This document shows, in pieces, positions 1-5,296 of a stretch of 5,296 nt of DNA. This DNA comes from Gammaproteobacteria bacterium. GTDB lineage: Bacteria > Pseudomonadota > Gammaproteobacteria > UBA6429 > Thiohalophilaceae. The position numbers and the translations under genes are program-made. The number at the start of each line of letters is the position of its first letter. The stretch's first letter is position 1. Where the stretch lies: NCBI GenBank assembly GCA_003233255.1, contig QILH01000158.1, positions 1 through 5,296 of the forward strand, in the 5' to 3' direction. The notes beneath the pieces were generated by a model. It was given only the letters and a program-made list of their open reading frames with translations, was not told the origin of the DNA and ran no database searches.

Positions 1-62
1 CTGAGAGAAACGAAGGATCTTAAAGAGATAATACACGGTCATCCTGAGAGAAACGAAGGATC
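1..62. repeat. Two direct copies of a 19-nt intergenic repeat, 43-nt period
   Basis: The 19-mer ctgagagaaacgaaggatc occurs at 1-19 and again, identically, at 44-62. The spacer between them ends in ggtcat, so the second copy reads ggtcatc followed by the 19-mer. Each unit is weakly palindromic: ATCCT at 41-45 can pair with AGGAT at 57-61 across an 11-nt loop. From memory, this resembles the widespread short intergenic repeats of the form GTCATCCTGAG...GAAGGATCT found scattered in many bacterial genomes; no database was searched. The first copy is cut by the window edge, so the array may continue to the left. The exact repetition is seen directly; the family assignment is inference. Confidence 0.75.
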
Positions 63-132
63 CTGGACAGCTGCTCGGTATATAGAAGCATTTAATTTTC
101 ATGATAGTTAAACTCTACAATAAGGATACCCA
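63..132 (+). promoter_or_regulatory. Leader of the gnd-zwf pair, with ribosome binding site
   Basis: This AT-rich stretch lies between the repeat and the start of gnd and is where the promoter of the gnd-zwf pair is expected, unless transcription enters from the left. A good Shine-Dalgarno, aagga at 122-126, sits 6 nt before the ATG at 133 and fixes that start. Promoter elements are not convincing: catgat at 100-105 is a possible -10 box, but nothing resembling TTGACA lies at the right distance, and tggaca at 64-69 has no good -10 partner. No clear operator or terminator hairpin is visible. Confidence 0.4.
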
Positions 133-1041
133 ATGAAAATCGCGATCATAGGTCTGGGAAAAATGGGCGCCAACATGGCACGCCGTTTATGCCGTGGAAA
201 AATCAAGGTCGTCGGTTATAACCGTTCTGATGAGATAACCAGACAGCTAGCCGAACAGGAAGGCCTTTCCCCCGCCACATCACTCACTGACGCGATCTCA
301 CAACTTGCCAGTCCACGCCTGGTCTGGTTAATGTTGCCTGCGGGTGATGTCACCGAATCCTATATTAAACAACTGAAAGACAAATTAACCGATGGTGATA
401 TAGTCATCGATGGCGGCAATGCCAATTATCAGGACAGTATACGCCGTGGCGAATATCTCAAAACCAGCGGCATCGGTTATATTGATGCAGGCACCTCAGG
501 GGGGGTATGGGGACTGGATAATGGTTACTGCCTGATGGTCGGTGGTGACAAAAAAGATGTACACCACCTGGAACCGATACTAAAAGTACTCGCCCCATCC
601 GCAACCGACGGTTGGGCACATGTGGGCCCTATCGGTGCCGGCCACTTCAGTAAAATGATCCATAACGGTATTGAATACGGCATGATGCAATCCTACGCAG
701 AAGGTTTTGCACTGTTAAAAAATAAATCCGAATTTAACTATGACCTGGCACAATTAACCGAATTATGGCGACATGGATCGGTGGTACGAAGCTGGCTGCT
801 GGATCTGAGTGCTGACTTTTTAAAAGACGATCAGGAGCTGGCCGACATCGCCCCATTCGTCGCCGATTCCGGTGAAGGACGTTGGACTATTGATGAAAGC
901 ATTCGACAAGGTGTCGCAACCCCGGTATTAGCAATGGCCTTGTATATGCGTTTTGCCAGCCAGAATGACAATGCCTACACCAACAAAATCCTCGCCATGA
1001 TGCGTAATGCCTTTGGCGGTCATCTGCTAAAGGATAAATAG
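133..1041 (+). CDS. gnd: 6-phosphogluconate dehydrogenase, decarboxylating, short form
   Basis: Cytoplasmic enzyme that oxidatively decarboxylates 6-phosphogluconate to ribulose-5-phosphate and CO2, the third oxidative pentose phosphate step. At 302 residues it belongs to the short (about 300-residue) class, not the roughly 470-residue E. coli type. The N-terminal Rossmann fold carries GLGKMG (residues 7-12). The substrate site has DGGN (93-96) and TSGG (121-124, with S122-G123-G124). The catalytic helix GHFSKMIHNGIEYG (170-183) supplies K174, H177, N178 and E181. GEGRWT lies at 248-252 and onward. The family's usual NAD preference goes with an acidic residue after the second beta strand, but here the sequence is GYNRS (N30, R31, S32), which resembles NADP-binding forms. 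The ATG at 133 is supported by aagga at 122-126 and by the glycine loop lying 6 residues in. Its TAG stop directly abuts the zwf ATG, implying co-transcription. Confidence 0.95.
   Translation: MKIAIIGLGKMGANMARRLCRGKIKVVGYNRSDEITRQLAEQEGLSPATSLTDAISQLASPRLVWLMLPAGDVTESYIKQLKDKLTDGDIVIDGGNANYQDSIRRGEYLKTSGIGYIDAGTSGGVWGLDNGYCLMVGGDKKDVHHLEPILKVLAPSATDGWAHVGPIGAGHFSKMIHNGIEYGMMQSYAEGFALLKNKSEFNYDLAQLTELWRHGSVVRSWLLDLSADFLKDDQELADIAPFVADSGEGRWTIDESIRQGVATPVLAMALYMRFASQNDNAYTNKILAMMRNAFGGHLLKDK
1029..1034 (+). promoter_or_regulatory. zwf ribosome binding site inside the end of gnd
   Basis: The sequence aaagga lies 7 nt before the zwf ATG at 1042 and is wholly inside the last codons of gnd. The gnd stop (TAG, 1039-1041) and the zwf start are adjacent with no spacer, so a ribosome finishing gnd would be next to this site. 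This suggests translational coupling; coupling is inferred, the position is seen. Confidence 0.7.
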
Positions 1042-2523
1042 ATGTCAATCGAACCCTGTACCTTTGTTGTCTTCGGTGCGACCGGACATCTGGCGCGCAC
1101 CAAACTTATACCGGCCATGTATCATCTTGAGGAAGTAAACCGATTACCCGATGGAATGGCGATACTGGGTTTTAGTCGTAGCGAATGGGAAATGGATTCC
1201 TGGAAAGGTAAAGTCAATGAAATCCTGGAAAAACGAGCACGCGGGGGCATCAAACCTGACGTCGCTGAACGACTGCTTGATCGTATGCACATTTTGTCGG
1301 GTGACATGACCGATTCAGAGTCGCTAAAGCAAATATTAGACTATGTAGAAAACAACCCTGATCTGCCCAACAATATGGTTTTTTACATGGCTATTCCGCC
1401 AAGTTTTTATGCCAATGTCGCACAGGCGATTTCCCAGGCCGGATTAAATAATCAGGAACATGGCTGGCGTCGTCTGGTTATCGAAAAACCCTTTGGCTAT
1501 GACACTGAAAGTGCGTTTTTGCTGGACGAGCGTTTGCATAAACATTTTGAAGAAAAACAGATTTTTCGCATCGATCATTATCTCGGAAAATCGATGGTAC
1601 AAAACGTGCTGGTGTTTCGTTTTGCTAATTTAATGCTTGAGCCATTATGGAACCGTAACTATATCGATCACATCCAGATAACTCATTCAGAACAACAAGG
1701 GATCGCTGGACGCGCGGCCTATTATGATGGTGCCGGTGCATTACGGGATATGTTGCAAAGCCACCTGATTCAGATGTTAACCCTGGTGGCGATGGAACCC
1801 CCCGCCAACCTGGATGCGGAATCGCTACGCGATGAAAAAGTTAAAGTATTAAAATCAATTCGCCCAATCAGTAAGCGCGCGGTAAATGCACATGCCTATC
1901 GTGCTCAATATGCCGCCGGCACGGTGGATAACGTTCGACAAAAATCCTATCTTGAAGAAGAAGGCATCCCTGATAACAGCGTCACCGAAACCTATGCCTC
2001 GATGAAACTTTATATCGACAACTGGCGCTGGCGTAACGTGCCTTTTTACTTGCGCACGGGAAAACGAATGGCAAAGAGTAGCTCGGTCATCAGTATCCGT
2101 TTCAAACATCCACCGCAGCAATTATTCCGCAAAACCCAGATCGATCAGATCGAACCCAACTGGATTGTGCTCGGTATCCAGCCCAATGAATGCTTGCGTA
2201 TCGAATTACAGGTTAAACAACCCGGGCTGGAATTACTTAATCATACGACACAATTAGATGCCAGCTATTGTGGTTTAAACAATACCCAGCTAGATGCCTA
2301 TGAGGCTTTGCTGTTAGACGTAATTGAAAACGATCACTCGCTATTTTTACGTTTCGATGAGATTCATTACGCCTGGGAAGTTGTCGACCCGATTTTAAAA
2401 TCCTGGGATACACAACAGGATTTCATTCAAACCTACGCATCAGGAAGCTGGGGGCCGGACGATTCTAAATTATTTGATCGCGACGATCAAACCTGGCGTA
2501 ATATGATCGACGGAACCTATTAA
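1042..2523 (+). CDS. zwf: Glucose-6-phosphate 1-dehydrogenase
   Basis: Cytoplasmic enzyme that oxidises glucose-6-phosphate to 6-phosphoglucono-lactone, reducing NAD(P)+; the entry step of the oxidative pentose phosphate and Entner-Doudoroff routes. Its 493 residues match the normal family length. Visible landmarks: nucleotide-binding loop GATGHLARTK (12-21), SR at 45-46 where many family members bind the NADP 2'-phosphate, EKPFG (148-152), the active-site block RIDHYLGK (176-183) with D178, H179 and K183, catalytic-base H241 in LQSHL, VAMEPP (249-254), and FYLRTGKRM (335-343). Deviations from the common consensus are H16 in place of the D of GxxGDLA, S184 in place of the E after RIDHYLGK, and S240 in place of the N in QNHL. 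The catalytic residues are intact, so activity is expected. The gene follows gnd without a gap and converges on pgl, overlapping it by 4 nt. Confidence 0.97.
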   Translation: MSIEPCTFVVFGATGHLARTKLIPAMYHLEEVNRLPDGMAILGFSRSEWEMDSWKGKVNEILEKRARGGIKPDVAERLLDRMHILSGDMTDSESLKQILDYVENNPDLPNNMVFYMAIPPSFYANVAQAISQAGLNNQEHGWRRLVIEKPFGYDTESAFLLDERLHKHFEEKQIFRIDHYLGKSMVQNVLVFRFANLMLEPLWNRNYIDHIQITHSEQQGIAGRAAYYDGAGALRDMLQSHLIQMLTLVAMEPPANLDAESLRDEKVKVLKSIRPISKRAVNAHAYRAQYAAGTVDNVRQKSYLEEEGIPDNSVTETYASMKLYIDNWRWRNVPFYLRTGKRMAKSSSVISIRFKHPPQQLFRKTQIDQIEPNWIVLGIQPNECLRIELQVKQPGLELLNHTTQLDASYCGLNNTQLDAYEALLLDVIENDHSLFLRFDEIHYAWEVVDPILKSWDTQQDFIQTYASGSWGPDDSKLFDRDDQTWRNMIDGTY

Positions 2524-3287
2524 CGTAACTGGCTGGCCGCGGCTTGATCAACAAACCAGTTAATGCCGTTTTTATTTTCGATTCGACCAACAGGACAGAT
2601 GTTTTTATCGTTTTGTATCACATCCGCCAATACGGCCGCTTTGTTTTCCCCGGAAACAAGTACACTACAGACACGCGCCTGATTCAAAACGGGGAACGTT
2701 AAACTAATCCGCCAGGTCTGTAATTTCTCTACGTATACGGCTGCAGTGGGTTTATTTTTTTCATTAATAATGCTGGTGTTTGGAAACAGGGAGGCGGTAT
2801 GTCCATCATCGCCAATACCCAGTAAAATATAATCAAACACAGGCATATTGTTATGCTGGTCAAGCTCGGAAAGTTGTTCGGCATAACGTTGTGCACAGGC
2901 ATCGGCCTGCTCACAATCGGTAGGAACAGGATAGACCTGATCGCTCGATATCGGAGCGGAGTTTAAGAATGCCTCCTTGGCCATTCGATAATTACTGTCA
3001 GGAGCATCATGCGGTACATAACGTTCATCGCCAAAAAAAAATAAAATCTGTTGCCATGGGAATGCAGTACTGGATTTATCTGTAGCCGACACAAGTAAAT
3101 CAGCTTTAAGTAAATTTTGATAAACACCAACCGGCGTCGAACCGCCTGAAAGTGCAATGCTCACCTTCTCAGCCTGTTTTGCCCTTGCTGTACATACGGC
3201 ACCGAGGTGTTCAGCTGCGGCCCGTTTTAGTTCATCAGCCGAGTTATAGATAAAAACTCGGTGCTGTCCAAAATTCAATCGTTTCAT
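2520..3287 (-). CDS. pgl: 6-phosphogluconolactonase (DevB/Pgl type)
   Basis: Cytoplasmic hydrolase that opens 6-phosphogluconolactone to 6-phosphogluconate, the step between Zwf and Gnd. Its 255 residues fit the DevB/SOL family (glucosamine-6-phosphate isomerase-like fold). Family motifs in order: ALSGGSTP (45-52), GDERYVP (86-92), SNYRMA (98-103), LGIGDDGHTASLFP (156-169, including the conserved DGHTAS), R193 with the following SLTFPVLN, GENKAAVL (213-220), and a C-terminal W-F-V-D-Q-A-A block (244-250). The start at 3287 places SGGSTP at residue 47, typical for the family, although the Shine-Dalgarno is poor: only aagcag, on the minus strand at 3296-3291. It is encoded opposite to its pathway partners gnd and zwf and converges on zwf. 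A run of nine T in the coding strand (plus-strand A at 3033-3041) precedes the GDER motif. Its promoter must lie in the 3288-3379 intergenic region. Confidence 0.96.
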   Translation of the reverse strand: MKRLNFGQHRVFIYNSADELKRAAAEHLGAVCTARAKQAEKVSIALSGGSTPVGVYQNLLKADLLVSATDKSSTAFPWQQILFFFGDERYVPHDAPDSNYRMAKEAFLNSAPISSDQVYPVPTDCEQADACAQRYAEQLSELDQHNNMPVFDYILLGIGDDGHTASLFPNTSIINEKNKPTAAVYVEKLQTWRISLTFPVLNQARVCSVLVSGENKAAVLADVIQNDKNICPVGRIENKNGINWFVDQAAASQLR

Positions 3288-3379
3288 ATTCTGCTTAATA
3301 GTTTAATGATAGATGTAGTTAAGCCTGATACATTTTATTATACTTTACCAGAGCCTGTTTACTCGGATTTAAAACATTT
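3288..3379. promoter_or_regulatory. Divergent intergenic promoter region between pgl and spp
   Basis: These 92 AT-rich nucleotides are the only space from which pgl (leftward) and the sucrose phosphatase gene (rightward) can be started. For the rightward gene, overlapping -10-like boxes tattat (3336-3341) and tatact (3339-3344) are visible, with only a poor -35 candidate, tagtta (3316-3321), 17 nt upstream. For pgl, tatcat on the minus strand (3311-3306) is a possible -10 box without a recognisable -35. Neither gene has a strong Shine-Dalgarno: aagcag for pgl, and only gga at 3365-3367 for the phosphatase. No clear operator palindrome was found. The promoter role follows from gene arrangement; the boxes are tentative. 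Confidence 0.5.
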
Positions 3380-4246
3380 ATGAGCTATATTCTTTGCACC
3401 GATCTGGATCGAACCCTGATTCCAAATGGCATCCAGGCCCATGATCCTTGTTCCATACCGGCCTTGCATTCATTGCTTGATAAAATCAAACTTAAATTAG
3501 TCTATGTTAGTGGGCGAGATATTAATCTGGTCGATCAGGCTATTAAACAATATCGCCTCCCCGTTCCAGATTTTGCCATCACGGACGTCGGCAGCCAGAT
3601 CTATCAACGTAATAACACCTTATGGCAGATAAATACTCGTTGGCAGAGTGTCTTACAAGAATCATGGGATAACGCTAAAATTGAAAATATTAAAACCAAA
3701 CTGTGCCGTTTAAATGGGGTACGTCTGCAGGAACCTGAAAAACAATCCCGGCTCAAGAGCAGTTACTACTTCGCTGCCGAAACTGATATATCCGAACTTA
3801 AAAAAAATATCCTCCATATTATCAATCGTGCTAATTTTAATGCCAATATCGTTCTTAGTCTCGATGAAACCTCTGCCACCGGCTTGCTTGATATCATCCC
3901 GAAAGAGGCTTCCAAAAATTCGGCGATTCAGTTTCTAATCAACCAGGAGTCTTTCGACACAGATCAACTTGTTTTTTCTGGTGACAGTGGTAATGACATG
4001 TCCGTATTCTCTAGCCAGCTTAACGCCATCCTCGTCAATAATGCTGAGCCTGATATAAAAAAACTGGCTATCAAAATTGGCAAAGAGAATAATGTAACGA
4101 ATACTATTTATTTAGCCAGCGGTGATTTTTTTGGCTTAACTGGGAACTATTGCGCAGGCATTCTGGAAGGCATGGCTTATTATTTTCCAGAGATTAAAGA
4201 CACCATCCAGGAACAACTCAATCAACTTCCTACTGTAAACCACTAA
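3380..4246 (+). CDS. spp: Probable sucrose-6-phosphate phosphatase (HAD-IIB)
   Basis: Predicted cytoplasmic, Mg-dependent HAD phosphatase that would dephosphorylate sucrose-6-phosphate to sucrose, the last step of sucrose synthesis. The four HAD motifs are complete: DLDRT (8-12; nucleophile D8, general acid D10), S44 in VYVSGRD (motif II), K179 in EASKN (motif III), and GDSGND (201-206, motif IV). The cap includes ITDVGSQIY (67-75) and a W-x6-W stretch (82-89), and the tail has GNYCAGILEGMAYYFPE (255-271), all resembling the sucrose-phosphatase family. The 288-residue length is close to single-domain bacterial members. Its position next to sucrose-phosphate synthase supports the substrate. 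Related HAD-IIB enzymes acting on mannosylfructose-phosphate or mannosyl-3-phosphoglycerate are the main alternatives. The ATG places motif I at residue 8 as expected, but the ribosome binding site is weak. It converges on sps with a 4-nt overlap and is divergent from pgl. Confidence 0.8.
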   Translation: MSYILCTDLDRTLIPNGIQAHDPCSIPALHSLLDKIKLKLVYVSGRDINLVDQAIKQYRLPVPDFAITDVGSQIYQRNNTLWQINTRWQSVLQESWDNAKIENIKTKLCRLNGVRLQEPEKQSRLKSSYYFAAETDISELKKNILHIINRANFNANIVLSLDETSATGLLDIIPKEASKNSAIQFLINQESFDTDQLVFSGDSGNDMSVFSSQLNAILVNNAEPDIKKLAIKIGKENNVTNTIYLASGDFFGLTGNYCAGILEGMAYYFPEIKDTIQEQLNQLPTVNH

Positions 4247-5296
4247 GCCGTTAAGCCAAATCCCCAGTCAAACTCCTTTGACTCATCAAGTGTTTCCTCT
4301 GGCACGATAATATCACCCAGGAATTGATAATGATTTAACCCTTCTATAATACCCTGGGCATATTTACCTTCCGCAAAAAATATCCCGGACTTATGCTTGA
4401 GTTTATCCAATTCGATGGAGTGATTGCCCACCACTACCGCCAATGTATCGCCTAATAACATTTCTTCATCATTGCCTGAATCGCCAACCACTAAAATACG
4501 CTCGAGTGGCAGTCCCCATTTCATAGCCAGATAACGGATCGCCAGACCTTTTGATGCTCTAATCGGCAATAGATCCAGATATTTTTCATCTGTTACCACT
4601 AATTTGGCATGCAAATCACGTGTCCGTAATATACGTTTAATTTCACGCGGAGTTGGCGATAAATCAGGATTAATCGTATAGCTTATTTTATGCCTGTTTT
4701 GTTCTGATTTAGGGCAAAGCTTTAGGCCGGGGATCCTGCCCATAGTCTTTAACAAGGCCTTCGATTCCCAACGGTAATCTATATGTTGTGGCCAAAAATG
4801 ATCCGCCACAAAACCTCGGCCCTGATGATAATAGTGAATTTCCGTGCCCGTAGACGTCACCAATATATCGGGCATCGGAATATCGAGCTTTTTAAGTAAC
4901 CGAGTTGTGCTGCTCAGACTACGACCGGTCGCAATTCCAAAACCACTGTGTTTTGCCTGCCGTTGCAAGACATCCAAAAGCGCACGCATTGAGGTCTCAT
5001 CACCAAACAAGGCATTATCAATCGCAGAGAATGCCCATCGATCTACCGTTGTTAAACGGCTCTTAACCGGTCTGACATGGCGTTTTGTTTTGGTTTTACT
5101 CAGTATACTTTCTAATTGCGATACATAAGTCTCAACATGTCCTGTCCATGAAAAATGTCGTACCGCACCCGCTAATCCATTCCGTGAAAACCGGGCCCGG
5201 GTTCTATTATTTGAAAACAGGGCCACTAATTTTGATTTGATATCTTCCTCATCAAAGGGATCGATTAACACACCATTATGGCATTTGGAAATAATT
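4243..5296 (-). CDS. sps: Sucrose-phosphate synthase, C-terminal part (partial, runs off window)
   Basis: C-terminal 350 residues of sucrose-phosphate synthase, a GT4 glycosyltransferase that makes sucrose-6-phosphate from UDP-glucose and fructose-6-phosphate. The reading frame stays open to the window end. Codons upstream of the GTG at 5271 read I-I-S-K-C-H-N-G and continue into VLIDPFDEEDI, matching the conserved NGLLVDP-type block near the end of the synthase glycosyltransferase domain, so GTG 5271 is internal and the real start lies outside. Counting from the codon at 5295, residues 1-68 finish the GT domain (NGL...HFSW..H..TYV), 69-84 form a basic linker, and 88-328 form a sucrose-phosphatase-like HAD domain with ATGRS, QHIDYRW, PIRASKG and GDSGND. 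HAD motif I is degenerate: AIDNA replaces the expected DxDxT, losing the nucleophile Asp, so the domain is probably not a working phosphatase. It converges on the separate spp gene, overlapping it by 4 nt. Confidence 0.92.
   Translation of the reverse strand, partial: IISKCHNGVLIDPFDEEDIKSKLVALFSNNRTRARFSRNGLAGAVRHFSWTGHVETYVSQLESILSKTKTKRHVRPVKSRLTTVDRWAFSAIDNALFGDETSMRALLDVLQRQAKHSGFGIATGRSLSSTTRLLKKLDIPMPDILVTSTGTEIHYYHQGRGFVADHFWPQHIDYRWESKALLKTMGRIPGLKLCPKSEQNRHKISYTINPDLSPTPREIKRILRTRDLHAKLVVTDEKYLDLLPIRASKGLAIRYLAMKWGLPLERILVVGDSGNDEEMLLGDTLAVVVGNHSIELDKLKHKSGIFFAEGKYAQGIIEGLNHYQFLGDIIVPEETLDESKEFDWGFGLTA

Noticed and set aside
1..62. CRISPR array
   Set aside because: Only two copies of a 19-nt repeat with a 24-nt gap are visible, the gap ends in sequence that looks like part of the repeat family itself, and no cas genes are present.
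499..505. Run of seven G in gnd as a possible frameshift or slippage site
   Set aside because: The frame reads correctly through the conserved TSGG substrate motif on both sides, so the run is simply two Gly codons plus the next G.
1122..1307. Minus-strand 61-codon open frame inside zwf
   Set aside because: It lies wholly within the well-supported zwf frame and its translation shows no recognisable motif; an antisense shadow.
1855..2121. Minus-strand 88-codon open frame inside zwf
   Set aside because: It is antisense to conserved zwf sequence including the RTGKR motif and has no family features of its own.
2729..3157. Two further minus-strand open frames (2729-2914 and 2963-3157) within pgl
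   Set aside because: Both are out of frame with pgl across its conserved motifs and look like low-complexity shadows.
3714..3938. Plus-strand 74-codon open frame within spp
   Set aside because: It overlaps spp in another frame, with no ribosome binding site or domain signal.
4844..5128. Plus-strand 94-codon open frame opposite sps
   Set aside because: It is antisense to the conserved HAD portion of sps and its hydrophobic stretches follow from the complementary codons; no independent support.

Overview
The window looks like chromosomal DNA of a gammaproteobacterium-like organism: moderate GC (roughly mid-40s by eye), very compact genes, and proteobacterial-type protein families. An organism that both runs the oxidative pentose phosphate branch and makes sucrose, such as a methylotroph or methanotroph, an ammonia or sulfur oxidiser, or a halotolerant bacterium, would fit. 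That taxonomic guess is inference from gene content, not from a marker gene.

Layout, left to right. Positions 1-62 hold two copies of a 19-nt direct repeat, part of a 43-nt period that resembles a dispersed intergenic repeat. Next comes a short leader, then two plus-strand genes joined head to tail with no spacer: a short-form 6-phosphogluconate dehydrogenase (133-1041) and glucose-6-phosphate dehydrogenase zwf (1042-2523). 6-phosphogluconolactonase pgl lies on the minus strand (2520-3287), convergent with zwf and sharing a 4-nt overlap of stop codons. A 92-nt AT-rich intergenic region separates pgl from a divergent plus-strand HAD phosphatase, most likely sucrose-6-phosphate phosphatase (3380-4246). 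The last gene is the C-terminal part of sucrose-phosphate synthase on the minus strand (4243 to beyond the window end). It is convergent with the phosphatase and again has a 4-nt stop-codon overlap.

How the genes work together. Zwf, Pgl and Gnd convert glucose-6-phosphate to 6-phosphogluconolactone, 6-phosphogluconate and then ribulose-5-phosphate plus CO2 and reduced cofactor, so all three oxidative pentose phosphate steps are present. Sps and Spp would convert UDP-glucose plus fructose-6-phosphate to sucrose-6-phosphate and then sucrose. Both routes draw on the hexose-6-phosphate pool, so the region can be read as a hexose-phosphate allocation cluster (reducing power and CO2 release versus sucrose as compatible solute or reserve). 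That functional link is inference.

I see no previously undescribed system. The points most worth a second look are the inactivated phosphatase motif in the sucrose-phosphate synthase tail next to an intact separate phosphatase, the two stop-to-stop overlapping convergent pairs, the atypical nucleotide-binding residues in both dehydrogenases, and the repeat at the left edge.
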